Shown here piece by piece: positions 8,508 to 18,964 of a stretch of DNA of 64,000 nucleotides (position 1 is the first letter of the stretch; the number at the start of each line of letters is the position of its first letter). Source of the DNA: Ignavibacteriota bacterium (GTDB lineage Bacteria > Bacteroidota > Ignavibacteria > Ignavibacteriales > Melioribacteraceae); contig JADJWT010000001.1 in NCBI GenBank assembly GCA_016716225.1, forward strand, positions 1,054,001 to 1,118,000. The letters run 5' to 3'. The notes beneath the pieces were generated by a model. That model made no database searches. It saw only the letters and a program-made list of their open reading frames with translations, and had not been told where the DNA came from. A program made the position numbers and the translations under genes.

Positions 8508-10403
8508 TTAATTTGTGGAAACTTCGAAAACATTATTTCCTTCAATGCTATCCGGTATATGTTTATCGCCGACAATTACTTTGTTTAATTTTTTATTGCT
8601 CTCAATATTTATCGAAATTGAATGATTTCCATCTTTCCAAACATTTGCAGATTTTTCAATTGTTTCATTTGTTCCGTCATCAAATTCAAAAATAACTTTT
8701 ACGTTTGTGGGAATGTTTCCAAGTTTTACAACTTTTACGGAAATTTTTCCGTAAAGATTTTCCACATTTTCTATTGTCAAATCGGGATAACCAAATTCGT
8801 AAAACCAAGGTTTCCAAAACCATGATAAATCCTCTTTTGCAACTTCATTAATTGTATTAAAGAAATCCAACGGAATCGGATGTTTACCAAACCATCTGTT
8901 TATATATTCCAGAATTGCTTTTTTGAAAAGTTCATCACCTAATAATTCTTTTAATTGATAATATGCAACTGATGGTCTATCATAAAATCCAGTTCTTGAA
9001 AATGTAGTTAAGTGAGAATATGAAACAACCATTGGCGGAAGCTCTGCTTCTCTTCCCGCGGTATTTTGAAATCCATCAACTTCACCTTTTAAATAATCAT
9101 GTGATGGAACAAATTTATCTACTACATCTCTTGGAAGAAACGATGCCCAGCCTTCATCCATCCAAGCATATTTTCTTTCGTTCGTTCCCATCATAAATGG
9201 AAAATAATTGTGCGCAATTTCATGGAAAATTAATCCAACATGATTTGCTAATTTTTCCGGCGCTCCGTCATTTGCCATCATCGGAGTTTCCATTCCGCCG
9301 CCTTTATTTCCGTTGCAGTAAGATGTTACATGAGAATACGGATATGGAAATCCCGGAAATTCATATGATAAATATTTAATTGATTCACGAGAATATTGTG
9401 CGGCGTTTTCATAGTGAATTGTTCCGTCTTTATATACAACATCTGTTAGAGCTCTTCTTCCGGTTTGGTTATCTACAATTACACTTGCTCCATCCCAATT
9501 ATAGCTTTTGCTTAACGCGAATGAAAAATCCGTAACATTATTTGCAACAAAGTGCCAAATATTTTTTTTATTTTCTGAAGTTACTGATCCTTTTTTATAA
9601 TCTTCTTGTGTAACAATTCTGATTGTTTCATCAGAAATTTTTGCTTTTTCATATTTATCAAAAATATCTTTTCTTAAAACTTTATCTGCATTTTGAAGTT
9701 CACCGGTTGCCCAAGCCAAAAATCCCGCGGGAATTTTAATCTGTATATCATAATTATTAAAATCATTATAAAACTCAACCGTACCTTGATAATCTTGATT
9801 ATCCCAACCGTCAATATCATCAAACACAGCAATTTGCGGATACCAATATGCAACAAAGAAATTTCCGTCTCCGTAATTTCCCATTCTAATTTTAAAATCA
9901 TTTGGAATTACAAACTGCCATTTAATTTCCAAACTCAGTTCAGAGTTTGGTGGAAGAATTTCTTTTAATCTCACATTTAAATTTGTTGAACCTCTAAAAA
10001 CATTTTTGCTTGTATCGCTTAAATCATAAGATTTATTATTTACAATTAACTCTTTTAATTCAACGCCATTATTTAAATGTTTTGCATTTACATACCAATT
10101 TCTTGAGGCATTTGTTTTTGCAATATCTTGATAAAGTCTTATTACAATTCTTTTTAGTGAATCCGGACTATTATTATAATATTTAATTTTTTCCTCGCCA
10201 ATAAGCAAACCTGTTTCTGTATTTACTTCAACATTAATTTTATAATCACTTTTGTTTTGCCAATAATTTTTTCCTGGTAAACCGTTTAATGTTCTCGTTT
10301 CATTTTTAATTGCATCTTTAATTTCAAATGGCATATAAAGCGAATTTGTCTGTGAATAAATTTGCGAAGTAAAAAATGCAAAAATTAGAAGTAACTTTTT
10401 CAT
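8508..10403 (-). CDS. Exported M1 family (gluzincin) metallopeptidase
   Basis: A 631-aa zinc aminopeptidase-like protein with a signal peptide (residues 1-18, ending IYSQ). The zinc site is intact: HEIAH at 394-398 and the third ligand Glu417 in WMDEGWASF. The substrate loop GGGMETP (368-374) stands in for the GAMEN motif. The N-terminal half is the usual beta-sandwich domain. M1 enzymes release N-terminal residues from peptides; an exported form suggests extracellular or periplasmic peptide use. It stands alone between the DUF502 and M28 genes. Confidence 0.92.
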   Translation of the reverse strand: MKKLLLIFAFFTSQIYSQTNSLYMPFEIKDAIKNETRTLNGLPGKNYWQNKSDYKINVEVNTETGLLIGEEKIKYYNNSPDSLKRIVIRLYQDIAKTNASRNWYVNAKHLNNGVELKELIVNNKSYDLSDTSKNVFRGSTNLNVRLKEILPPNSELSLEIKWQFVIPNDFKIRMGNYGDGNFFVAYWYPQIAVFDDIDGWDNQDYQGTVEFYNDFNNYDIQIKIPAGFLAWATGELQNADKVLRKDIFDKYEKAKISDETIRIVTQEDYKKGSVTSENKKNIWHFVANNVTDFSFALSKSYNWDGASVIVDNQTGRRALTDVVYKDGTIHYENAAQYSRESIKYLSYEFPGFPYPYSHVTSYCNGNKGGGMETPMMANDGAPEKLANHVGLIFHEIAHNYFPFMMGTNERKYAWMDEGWASFLPRDVVDKFVPSHDYLKGEVDGFQNTAGREAELPPMVVSYSHLTTFSRTGFYDRPSVAYYQLKELLGDELFKKAILEYINRWFGKHPIPLDFFNTINEVAKEDLSWFWKPWFYEFGYPDLTIENVENLYGKISVKVVKLGNIPTNVKVIFEFDDGTNETIEKSANVWKDGNHSISINIESNKKLNKVIVGDKHIPDSIEGNNVFEVSTN

Positions 10404-10501
10404 CGAATATTTTTCCTTGAATGATATTTTATAAACTATATTTTAGAATCTTCATCAGACTAAATTAAATTGTTTTGTGTATTCACTTTTCTATTTTAAT
10501 C

Positions 10502-10556
10502 GATTCCGGTATGTTTCGATAATCCGTTGGCTAATGGACAGCAACCGGAATGACAA
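10502..10556. repeat. Dispersed GTCATTCC-type hairpin element, copy 1
   Basis: ATTCCGGT (10503-10510) pairs perfectly with ACCGGAAT (10544-10551), and the right arm runs into TGACAA. It lies in the 220-bp gap between the M1 and M28 genes and belongs to the degenerate family seen in at least five other gaps of this window. Confidence 0.6.
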
Positions 10557-10623
10557 TTATTTTTTCTTTTTAACTTTATTATTTCTTTACGTCTCTACGT
10601 TTACGCGTCTCAACGCATTTATT

Positions 10624-12165
10624 TCAATCAATTTTAAATTTGTGATCAAGATTAGAAATTCTGTTTGTTAAATTTTCCAACAGATTTACCATTTTAACAA
10701 TTTTAACAAAATTTATTTTTTCAACATCATCAGTCGGTTTATGATAATCTTCATTCATATAATCATAAAAGAATGCAATTGGAATTCCTTTTTCTGCATA
10801 ATGAATATGATCGCTTCTATAATAAAATCTATTCGGATCATTCGGATCATCAAATTTGTAATTTAGATAAAACTTCGATGAATTTTCATTTGCTTCTTCA
10901 ACTAAATTTCCTAATTCTTTGCTAAGTTTACTTGCACCAATGCAGTAAATGGAATCTTCACTTTCTCTTCCAACCATATCAATATTTATGTAAGAAATAA
11001 TTTTATCAATAAAATTATTATGACTTGTTAAATACTCAGCACCTTTTAATCCTTTTTCTTCTCCAGTATGAAAAATTATTAACACCGGTCTTTCATTATT
11101 TTTCGATTGAGCTAATTTTCTTGCAGTTTCCAAAATTGTTACTGTGCCAGAACCATTATCATCAGCTCCGTTATAAACTTGATTTCCCTTAATTCCTTCA
11201 TGATCATAATGCGCGCCAATTGCAACAAACTCATTTTGTAATTTGGGATTATTGCCTTCAATTATTCCGATTACATTTCTCGCAATTTTTGTCTCACTGG
11301 AAACTTTATAGTTTAGTTTAACTTTTGCATTGAGCTCAAAAGTAATTGGGTTTTCAAGATTATTTTTTAAGAATTCAAAATTATATTTTTCATTTACCAA
11401 TATTGATTTTGCAGCATTTTCATTTAACACAAGTGATGGAATATCTTTTTGATCTTCCGAAATTATTTCTTGCTCAAGAAAAAAATTTTTCGATTTTCCC
11501 ATTTGTCGAATAAATTCCCAATAGCTCAACAATTCATCATCGGCAATACTAATCATTGCAACCGCGCCTTTTTCTTTTGCAATTTTACTTTTTGCATTTG
11601 ATCTTTTAAATTTTCTAACTGAACTTTCACTTAAAATTTCTTTTCCATCTTTTTTAGGTGTTCCAACCAAATACAAAATTACTTTTCCGTTAACATCAAC
11701 ATCTTTATAACTATTATAATTATCTTCTTCAGATTCAATTCCATAACCGACAAAAACTATATTAAAAATTTTATTAGCACTTTTTTCCGAAGGAAGTGAT
11801 CTTGAAAAAAATATAATATCTGTTCCGTTTTCATAAATTATTTTTGAACTGTCTTCAAATTGAAAAGCAAGATTTGCACCTTCTTCAAAACTTTCAACAA
11901 CAATATTGAAATTTTGAAAATAGGTTCCGTTATCTCCAAAAGGTTTAACGCCATATTTTTCCAATTCTTCAGAAATAAATAACGATGCTAATTTTTCTCC
12001 TCGTGAACCGAATTCTCTTCCTTCTAATTCATCAGAAGCAAGAAATTCTAAATTTGATTTTACGTAAGTGTAAGAATTTGTATTTACAATTTCTTTCTGC
12101 GAAAAAATTAACTGTGCAGATATAAAAAATATTAGAAATGAATTTATTTTAATTTGTGTTTTCAA
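10624..12165 (-). CDS. Exported M28 family metallopeptidase with PA domain
   Basis: A 513-aa co-catalytic zinc aminopeptidase. Signal peptide at residues 1-23 (ending IFSQ). A PA-like insert (about 110-260) precedes the M28 catalytic core. Metal ligands and the general base are visible: His319 in GAHYDHEG, Asp335 in NGADDNGSG, Glu369-Glu370 in HTGEEKGLKG, an Asp in NIDMVGRES, and a late His in DYHKPTDD. It probably removes N-terminal residues from exogenous peptides, working alongside the neighbouring M1 enzyme. The DUF2461 gene lies 26 bp upstream on the same strand. Confidence 0.93.
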   Translation of the reverse strand: MKTQIKINSFLIFFISAQLIFSQKEIVNTNSYTYVKSNLEFLASDELEGREFGSRGEKLASLFISEELEKYGVKPFGDNGTYFQNFNIVVESFEEGANLAFQFEDSSKIIYENGTDIIFFSRSLPSEKSANKIFNIVFVGYGIESEEDNYNSYKDVDVNGKVILYLVGTPKKDGKEILSESSVRKFKRSNAKSKIAKEKGAVAMISIADDELLSYWEFIRQMGKSKNFFLEQEIISEDQKDIPSLVLNENAAKSILVNEKYNFEFLKNNLENPITFELNAKVKLNYKVSSETKIARNVIGIIEGNNPKLQNEFVAIGAHYDHEGIKGNQVYNGADDNGSGTVTILETARKLAQSKNNERPVLIIFHTGEEKGLKGAEYLTSHNNFIDKIISYINIDMVGRESEDSIYCIGASKLSKELGNLVEEANENSSKFYLNYKFDDPNDPNRFYYRSDHIHYAEKGIPIAFFYDYMNEDYHKPTDDVEKINFVKIVKMVNLLENLTNRISNLDHKFKID

Positions 12166-12191
12166 TTATTCACCTTAAAGTTTATTCAAAT

Positions 12192-12857
12192 TTATTTAAC
12201 CGCCTTTTTCAAAAAATCATTCATTGGCTGAACGATTAATGAAAGTTTTACCAAATCATCTGCTAAATTTTTGCTTAAGATTTTGTTCTGCGGAAGTTTG
12301 TGAAAATAATAAAATTGTTTATTTGCAATTAACGGTTGAACTTTTGCAGCTTCTTTAAATTCTGCTGGAAGCACTTTATTTTGTTCACCTTGTATGGTTT
12401 TAAAATATTTTTTAAAATCTTTTTCATTCAAAAGTTTATTAAATTCATTTAGATGCGATACAATATAACTTCTTGTACTGTAAATTTGCTCTTTGGTCAT
12501 TTCATAAATGCCGCTGTAAAAATTTAATTCATTTGCTTTTATCTCAATATAAACACCTGGATCTCTAAAATTTTTTCTTCCGCCGTTTGCAATAATTGCA
12601 GAAACTTGGTTTTTGTAAGGAGTTTTATCTTTGCTGAATCTTATATCGCGGTAAATTCTAAAAATTGCTTCTTCCGGAGTTATATTTAAATTTTCATCAA
12701 TTTCTTGAAATTTATAAATCATGTGCTGAATAAAATTTTCAAACGGAATTTTTACAAATTTTTCATATCGTGGTTTATTAGACGTGAACCATTCACGATT
12801 GTTATTTTTTTCCAACTCGCTCATAAATTCTATAAATTCTTTATTAAAAAAGTTCAT
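12192..12857 (-). CDS. DUF2461 family protein
   Basis: A 221-aa cytoplasmic protein with the DUF2461 signature: an N-terminal NNNREWFTSNKPRYE segment, then IFRIYRDIRFSKDKTPYKN near residue 88, and a central FYSGIYEM. The family is common in Bacteroidota, Actinobacteria and fungi and has no established function. Length is normal for the family. It starts a minus-strand pair with the M28 peptidase (26-bp gap). No signal peptide or membrane segment is seen. Confidence 0.88.
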   Translation of the reverse strand: MNFFNKEFIEFMSELEKNNNREWFTSNKPRYEKFVKIPFENFIQHMIYKFQEIDENLNITPEEAIFRIYRDIRFSKDKTPYKNQVSAIIANGGRKNFRDPGVYIEIKANELNFYSGIYEMTKEQIYSTRSYIVSHLNEFNKLLNEKDFKKYFKTIQGEQNKVLPAEFKEAAKVQPLIANKQFYYFHKLPQNKILSKNLADDLVKLSLIVQPMNDFLKKAVK

Positions 12858-12985
12858 ATAATTCTTCCTTTATTTATTATTTTCTTTCCAAAAAAATTAG
12901 TAAATCATTTAGATAAAAAACCAAAAATTATTTTAACTTTTTAATGAATTTTCTTGCTAAAAAGAAACCTCTGAAAAATATAAAT

Positions 12986-13092
12986 TTTTGTCATGCTGAA
13001 CCTACTTGCAGTAGGCAAGCTTGTTTCAGCATCAAGAAAATTAGATTTTGAAATAAAACTTGCCGGACGGCAGTCCGGTTCAAAATGACAAA
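12986..13092. repeat. Dispersed hairpin element, copy 2, in a 364-bp gap
   Basis: Outer arms TTTGTCAT and ATGACAAA frame three nested hairpins: ATGCTGAA/TTCAGCAT (12993-13000, 13025-13032), CCTAC/GTAGG (13001-13015), and the G/C-rich CCGGAC/GTCCGG (13063-13078). This is the best-preserved copy of the family. The rest of the 12858-13221 gap shows nothing else that I recognise. Confidence 0.7.
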
Positions 13093-13221
13093 CATTATGA
13101 TTTACAATACTGTGTAATTTTTCAAATGTTATTAAAAAGTAGTTTTTCTAAGAATTTCTATAAATATTGCGATAATAAACTAAATTTATGCTATTGTTAC
13201 TTTAAAAAGTAGAAAACTTAA

Positions 13222-16176
13222 ATGTTACTTAAAAAAATAGATAAAAATGAATTAATACCAATTTCTGTGAGCAAAGCAGAGAAAGAAAATGAACTTCCTC
13301 CGTTTTCCACATCATTTAATATAAATGAACTTAACAAGCTTATTGTTGAAAATTCCCATGACGGAATAATTGTTATTGATGAAAAATTTAAGGTTGAATA
13401 TGCCAATAACCAAATTTTTGAACTTACCGGTTTACCAATAGATTCAATTTTAAATCAAGATTTTAGCAAATTTTTTAATACTGCAAAATTATCTACATTT
13501 TTAAATGAATTCATTTACGATGCAAAAGATAAACTTCTCGATTCTGCAATTGAAGTTCCAATTTTCACCAAAAATGATCAAGAGAAAATTTTAGAGATAA
13601 GAAAAACAAAAATTATTAATTCTGATGGAAAAATTAAAATATTACTGAATTTTAAGGATATAACACAAAGTAAACGATTTGCCGAAGAGATTAAACAATC
13701 AGAAGAAAAATTTAGATCAATAGTAGAAAATTCTCATTTGGGAATTGTAATTATTGATATGGATTATAAATTCGAATATGTAAATGATCAATTTTGTAAA
13801 ATTCTTCATTCAACAAAAGATAAATTAATCGGAACAGATTTTAGAAAAATATTATCAAAAGATTCGGTTGAATTGGTTTCCGAAAGATATAAAAAAAGAC
13901 AGATGGGAATTGATGTTCCTTCCGAGTATGAAATAAAATTACTAAGAAATGATGGTGAAGAACGAAATGTAAAATTAAGTTCATCGATTGTAAATTTTTC
14001 TGGTAAAATTAAAACCATTGCTCAACTTTTAGATATTTCTGAAATAATTAAAAAAGAAAAACTTCAGACAGCAATTTTAAATATTTCGCAAGCCGTAAAT
14101 GAAGTTTATAATCTAAAAGAATTTTTAAAAAAGGTTAGAGAAGAACTTGCCTCTATTCTTGATACTACAAATTTCTACGTTGCATTATATGATAAAAATT
14201 CCGACGCTTATCATTTTCCGTATTTTGTTGATGAATTTGATAATTATGATGAACTTACTCAACTTGAGTTAAAAGACAGTTTAACAGATTACGTTAGAAG
14301 AAAAAAGAAAGCAGTTCTTGTAAATAGTAAAATGCAAACCATTTTGGAAAACGAAGGTGAAATAAAAGGTGTGGTTGGCAGTAATTGTCCCGTTTGGCTT
14401 GGCGTTCCGTTAATTGTAGATAATCTTGCAGTTGGTGTAATTGTGGTTCAAAATTATTACAATGAAAATGCATATAATGAAACTGATTTAGAATTACTTA
14501 AAATAATTTCTGAAAATGTAAGTTCTGCAATTTGGAAAAAACAAATTGTTGATAAATTAACTGAAAGCGAATTACGTTACCGCGATTTTATTTCAAGAAG
14601 TTCTGAAGGAATTTACAGAATTGATTTTGATCCGCCAATTAATATAAGTTTATCTGAAAATGAACAAGTTGAACAAATCTTAAAATGCGGAAATATTGGC
14701 GAGTGCAATGATTCGTTTGCAAAAATGTATGACCAAAATACTTATAAAGATATTGTTGGAAAAAATCTCAATGTGTTTTACGGCAATAAAATTACAGAAC
14801 AAATAATTAATTATTATTTGGATTTTATTAAATCTGATTACAAAACAATAGATAGTGAAACTATAAAAATTTCTGCAAGTGATGAACAGTTAAGTCATTT
14901 AAATAATTCAATAGGAATTATAAAAGATGGGTTTTTGTTAAATATCTGGGGAATTCAAAAAGATATAACAGAAAGCAAAAAATTACAAAATGCTCTTAAA
15001 CAAATTGCGGAAGGAATTTCAACATCAATCGGTGAAACTTTCTTCAGATCTTTAGTTAGCTTTTTAGGTGAAACATTAAAAGTTGATTTTGCATTTATCG
15101 CTAAAATTTCGGAAGATTTTAAAACTGCAGATTCTCTAGCTTCTTGGCAAAAAAATAAACTTGTGGATAATTTTAGTTATAAGTTGGAAAATTCACCGAG
15201 TAAATATGTTTTAGAAAGAAATGTAACAACATTAATTACAGATGTTCAAAAAGATTTTCCTAATGATGAATTTTTAAAAAGTCTCAATATCAAAAGTTAT
15301 ATGGGAAGACCTTTAGTTGATACTAAAAATAAAATAATTGGAATAATAGTAATTCTTCAGCAAGGTGAAATTCGTAATGTAGAATTTACAAAATCGGTTC
15401 TAGAAATTTTTGCTTTGCGGGGTTCTCAAGAAATTGAAAGACAAAAATATGTAAAAGAAATTGTTGAATCTAAAGAACAAGCAGAAAGATCAAATAAATT
15501 AAAATCAGATTTTTTAGCGCAAATGTCTCATGAAATTAGAACTCCGGTAAATACAATTTTAAGTTTTGCATCTTTAGTTAGAGATAGTTTAGAAAATCAG
15601 TTGGATGAAGATCTTAAAGATTCATTTAAAATAATTGAAAATGGCGGAAGAAGATTAATCAGAACAATTGATTTAATATTAAACGTATCACAAATTCAAT
15701 CCGGAAGTTTAATTTTAAATCCTACAAAATTAAATTTAGTAACAATTCTAGAAGATCTTGTTGCAGAATTTAAACAATCCGCATTAAAGAAAAACCTTGA
15801 TCTTACTTTAGAAAAAAATCATGCTAACTTAAACCTTTTTGTTGATCAATATTCTTTAACACAAATTTTTGCAAACCTTATACATAATGCAATAAAATAT
15901 ACAAATAGCGGTTTTGTAAGAATTGTAGCAATCAAAAATGAACAAAAAGAAATTTTTGTTGAAGTTATAGATTCCGGTGTTGGAATGAGCGAGAAATATT
16001 TAAATGAATTATTCGATCCGTTTTCTCAAGAAGAAACCGGCTATACAAGAAAGTTTGAAGGAACCGGATTAGGATTAACATTAGTAAGAAAATATTGCGA
16101 GTTAAATAATGCAGAAATATCTGTAAAAAGTATAAAAAACGAAGGTTCTACTTTTACTGTAAAATTTAAAAAGTAA
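13222..16176 (+). CDS. Soluble PAS/GAF sensor histidine kinase
   Basis: A 984-aa cytoplasmic kinase with no membrane segment. Domains in order: PAS (about 38-150), PAS (160-275), GAF (285-440), PAS (450-590), GAF (600-745), HisKA dimerisation with phospho-acceptor His770 in SHEIRTPVN, and HATPase_c (about 855-984) with an N box (NLIHNAIKYT) and G boxes (DSGVGM, GTGLGL). It would sense intracellular small molecules or redox state and autophosphorylate. No response regulator is adjacent. Its kinase core closely resembles three other kinases in this window (32956, 41350 and 45409), so it belongs to a paralogous set. No strong Shine-Dalgarno is seen. Confidence 0.93.
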   Translation: MLLKKIDKNELIPISVSKAEKENELPPFSTSFNINELNKLIVENSHDGIIVIDEKFKVEYANNQIFELTGLPIDSILNQDFSKFFNTAKLSTFLNEFIYDAKDKLLDSAIEVPIFTKNDQEKILEIRKTKIINSDGKIKILLNFKDITQSKRFAEEIKQSEEKFRSIVENSHLGIVIIDMDYKFEYVNDQFCKILHSTKDKLIGTDFRKILSKDSVELVSERYKKRQMGIDVPSEYEIKLLRNDGEERNVKLSSSIVNFSGKIKTIAQLLDISEIIKKEKLQTAILNISQAVNEVYNLKEFLKKVREELASILDTTNFYVALYDKNSDAYHFPYFVDEFDNYDELTQLELKDSLTDYVRRKKKAVLVNSKMQTILENEGEIKGVVGSNCPVWLGVPLIVDNLAVGVIVVQNYYNENAYNETDLELLKIISENVSSAIWKKQIVDKLTESELRYRDFISRSSEGIYRIDFDPPINISLSENEQVEQILKCGNIGECNDSFAKMYDQNTYKDIVGKNLNVFYGNKITEQIINYYLDFIKSDYKTIDSETIKISASDEQLSHLNNSIGIIKDGFLLNIWGIQKDITESKKLQNALKQIAEGISTSIGETFFRSLVSFLGETLKVDFAFIAKISEDFKTADSLASWQKNKLVDNFSYKLENSPSKYVLERNVTTLITDVQKDFPNDEFLKSLNIKSYMGRPLVDTKNKIIGIIVILQQGEIRNVEFTKSVLEIFALRGSQEIERQKYVKEIVESKEQAERSNKLKSDFLAQMSHEIRTPVNTILSFASLVRDSLENQLDEDLKDSFKIIENGGRRLIRTIDLILNVSQIQSGSLILNPTKLNLVTILEDLVAEFKQSALKKNLDLTLEKNHANLNLFVDQYSLTQIFANLIHNAIKYTNSGFVRIVAIKNEQKEIFVEVIDSGVGMSEKYLNELFDPFSQEETGYTRKFEGTGLGLTLVRKYCELNNAEISVKSIKNEGSTFTVKFKK

Positions 16177-16226
16177 ATAATTTTTAACTTCCCTAAAGAA
16201 ACCCTCTAAGAAATTAGAAGCGCTGA

Positions 16227-16268
16227 TCATTCTGAAGAGTCCAATAATTAAAAGATTCGAAATGACAA
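16227..16268. repeat. Dispersed hairpin element, copy 3, in a 438-bp gap
   Basis: A TCATTCTGAA start and GATTCGAAATGACAA end mark a degenerate copy of the family, here with poor internal pairing. The remaining gap (16269-16600) is an AT-rich leader for the malic enzyme. I found no ORF, RNA or clear promoter in it. Confidence 0.4.
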
Positions 16269-16600
16269 TTTTTTTAATTTTTAAATAATTAAGAAGTTTC
16301 CCATGGTAATATTTAATAATAAAAATAGTAATGTATGAAAAAAGTCCTTATTTTTGATATGAATATTTAGATTTTCACATCTAAGAGCTGTTACGAAAAA
16401 TATTCTAACCATATTAAATATTTGTCACGCAAATAACTTTGAAGGCAAATATCAAATCCAAAGTGTTCCAACGAAATTTTATACTATAAATCAATATTTT
16501 AAAACTTATATTTCTGTCACAAAAAAATATGACTTTGATATCGTAATTAAATTAATCAATAAAAATTTATGTTAAAAATAATTTTAGTTGGGATGTAAAA

Positions 16601-16606
16601 AAGGAG
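16601..16606 (+). promoter_or_regulatory. Strong Shine-Dalgarno deciding the maeB start
   Basis: AAGGAG is spaced 8 bases before the ATG at 16615. An in-frame upstream TTG at 16588 would put this sequence inside the coding region, so the ATG is the right start. Confidence 0.85.
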
Positions 16607-16614
16607 TATTAACC

Positions 16615-18867
16615 ATGAGCGTAACAAAAGAAGAAGCACTTAAATATCATTCAGAAGGACGAAAAGGAAAAATTGAAGTTATTGCTTCTAAACCTTGCTT
16701 TACTGCAAGAGACTTGTCTTTAGCATACACACCGGGAGTTGCCGAGCCATGTAGAGAAATTGAGAAAAAACCCGAAGATGTTTATCAGTATACCGCAAAG
16801 GGAAATTTGGTTGCTGTTGTAAGTAATGGAACAGCGGTTTTGGGATTGGGTGATATTGGTCCGGAAGCCGGAAAACCGGTTATGGAAGGAAAAGGAGTTT
16901 TGTTTAAAAGATTTGCTGATATTGATGTTTTTGATATTGAGTTAAAAACAAAAGATCCTAAAGAAGTAATTAGAGCAGTTCAATTATTGGAACCGACTTT
17001 TGGCGGAATTAATCTGGAAGATATTAAAGCTCCCGAGTGTTTTGAAATTGAAGAAGAATTAAAACGTACAATGAACATACCCGTTTTTCATGATGATCAA
17101 CACGGAACTGCAATAATTTCTTGTGCTGCGTTAATAAATGCCGCTGAATTAGCTAATAAAAAACTTGAAGATTTGCGATTAGTTGTTTCTGGTGCCGGAG
17201 CTGCAGCAGTTTCGTGCTGCAAACTTTACATTAGAGCCGGAGTAAAGGTTGAAAATATTGCAATGTTCGATTCAAAAGGTCATATTCACAAAGGTAGAAC
17301 CGATTTAAATTCCCAGAAAATGGAATTTGCACAAGATGTTCATTTTCCTACTTTGGAAGACGGAATGAAAAATGCTGATGTATTTATCGGACTGTCAAAA
17401 GCAAATGTGGTTTCAAAGGAAATGGTAAAATCAATGGCACCAAATCCTATTGTGTTTGCTATGGCAAATCCCGATCCTGAAATTACATATGAGGATGCAG
17501 TCTCTGTAAGAACAGATATAATTATGGCAACAGGAAGAAGCGATTATCCAAACCAAGTAAATAATGTTTTGGGATTTCCATTTATTTTCAGAGGTGCTTT
17601 GGATGTAAGAGCGAGCGCAATTAATGAAGAAATGAAAATGGCAGCAACAAAAGCATTGGCATCATTAGCAAAAGAAAAAGTTCCGGATGCTGTTATTCGT
17701 GCTTATGGAGGAACTGATTTTGAATTTGGAAAAGAGTATATAATTCCCAAACCTTTTGATGCAAGAGTATTGTGGAAAGTGGCACCAGCGGTTGCAAAAG
17801 CTGCAATGGAAACTGATGTTGCGCGCATTAAAATTGAGGATTGGATAAAATATGAAGAGCAATTGAAAGAACGTCTTGGATATTCAACTGAAATAATTAG
17901 AATGATGATTCACAAAGCACAAAAAAATCCAAGAAAAATTGTTTATGCAGAAGGTGAAGAAGAAAAAATTATCCGCGCTGCAAATTCTGCTCTTAATGAT
18001 AATATCAGCATTCCTATTTTGATTGGGAACAAACAAATTATTGAACAAAAATTAGATGAACTTGGGTACAATAAAAATAAATTTGAAATAGTTGATCCAA
18101 ATAATTTTGCCAAACATGATGACTATGCAAATGAATTTTATAAGCTTAGACAACGAAAGGGCGTAACATTAAACGAAGCAAAGGAATTAATGAAACTCCC
18201 TAATTATTTAGGCTCAATGCTTGTTTTAATGGGAGATGCCCATGCATTAATTGGCGGATTGGGACATAGTTATCCCACAACAATAAAACCAGCTTTAGAA
18301 ACAATTGGTGTTAAAAAAGGAATAAAAGTTGTCTCCGGTTTATATATTGTTATAATAAATCGTAAAGTATATTTCTTGGCAGATACAACCGTTAATGTAA
18401 ATCCTAATGCTGAACAGCTTGCGGAAATTGCAATCAGTGCTGCAGATACGGCAAAACAATTTGATATTCAACCTGTTGTTGCGATGCTCTCATTTAGTAA
18501 TTTCGGAAGCACTCATTACCCAGAATCAACAAAAGTAAGAGATGCCGTAAAAATTGTAAATGAATTACGACCTGATATAATAATCGATGGCGAAATGCAA
18601 GCAGATACAGCTGTTGTTCCTGAAATTTTAGAAAATGAATTTCCATTTGCAAAAATTAAAGGCGGAGCAAATGTTTTAATTTTCCCAAATCTTGATTCGG
18701 GAAATATTGCATACAAACTTCTTGATAGATTAACTGAATCAATAGTTATCGGACCAATTTTAATGGGAATGAAAAAACCGGTTCATGTTTTACAAAGAGA
18801 TGTAACAGTTGATGATATAATTAATTTATCAGCAATTGCCGCTGTAGAAGCAATGAATAATAAATAA
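16615..18867 (+). CDS. maeB: Malic enzyme with phosphotransacetylase-like domain (MaeB type)
   Basis: A 750-aa bifunctional-looking protein. Residues 1 to about 425 form the malic enzyme: malate-binding SLAYTPGVAEPC, FHDDQHGTA near the metal site, and the dinucleotide motif VVSGAGAAA. Residues about 430-750 are a phosphotransacetylase-like (PTA_PTB) domain, which in MaeB proteins is generally regulatory rather than catalytic. The reaction is oxidative decarboxylation of malate to pyruvate with NAD(P)+, supplying NADPH and pyruvate. MaeB-type enzymes are mostly NADP-dependent. Full length. Monocistronic, with a long leader and a terminator-like hairpin downstream. Confidence 0.95.
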   Translation: MSVTKEEALKYHSEGRKGKIEVIASKPCFTARDLSLAYTPGVAEPCREIEKKPEDVYQYTAKGNLVAVVSNGTAVLGLGDIGPEAGKPVMEGKGVLFKRFADIDVFDIELKTKDPKEVIRAVQLLEPTFGGINLEDIKAPECFEIEEELKRTMNIPVFHDDQHGTAIISCAALINAAELANKKLEDLRLVVSGAGAAAVSCCKLYIRAGVKVENIAMFDSKGHIHKGRTDLNSQKMEFAQDVHFPTLEDGMKNADVFIGLSKANVVSKEMVKSMAPNPIVFAMANPDPEITYEDAVSVRTDIIMATGRSDYPNQVNNVLGFPFIFRGALDVRASAINEEMKMAATKALASLAKEKVPDAVIRAYGGTDFEFGKEYIIPKPFDARVLWKVAPAVAKAAMETDVARIKIEDWIKYEEQLKERLGYSTEIIRMMIHKAQKNPRKIVYAEGEEEKIIRAANSALNDNISIPILIGNKQIIEQKLDELGYNKNKFEIVDPNNFAKHDDYANEFYKLRQRKGVTLNEAKELMKLPNYLGSMLVLMGDAHALIGGLGHSYPTTIKPALETIGVKKGIKVVSGLYIVIINRKVYFLADTTVNVNPNAEQLAEIAISAADTAKQFDIQPVVAMLSFSNFGSTHYPESTKVRDAVKIVNELRPDIIIDGEMQADTAVVPEILENEFPFAKIKGGANVLIFPNLDSGNIAYKLLDRLTESIVIGPILMGMKKPVHVLQRDVTVDDIINLSAIAAVEAMNNK

Positions 18868-18930
18868 AGAATAATTCTTAAAAATTTAAAATGTAATTCC
18901 AGTGATCCATCATATTGCGGACGGAAATCT

Positions 18931-18959
18931 GAAGCATTCTCACTGGATGAGAATGCTTC
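18931..18959. repeat. 11-bp perfect inverted repeat
   Basis: GAAGCATTCTC (18931-18941) and GAGAATGCTTC (18949-18959) enclose a 7-base loop, just after maeB. No T tract follows on the plus strand, so it looks like part of the repeat island rather than the maeB terminator. Confidence 0.6.
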
Positions 18960-18964
18960 ATGGG

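Noticed and set aside
10477..10671. 64-aa plus-strand frame in the gap between the M1 and M28 peptidase genes
   Set aside because: It is built from the dispersed hairpin repeat and the reverse of the M28 gene end, with no start signal or family match.
16177..16614. Possible riboswitch or leader RNA ahead of maeB
   Set aside because: The gap is long, but I found no stable helices or known riboswitch motifs in it, only a degenerate repeat and AT-rich sequence.
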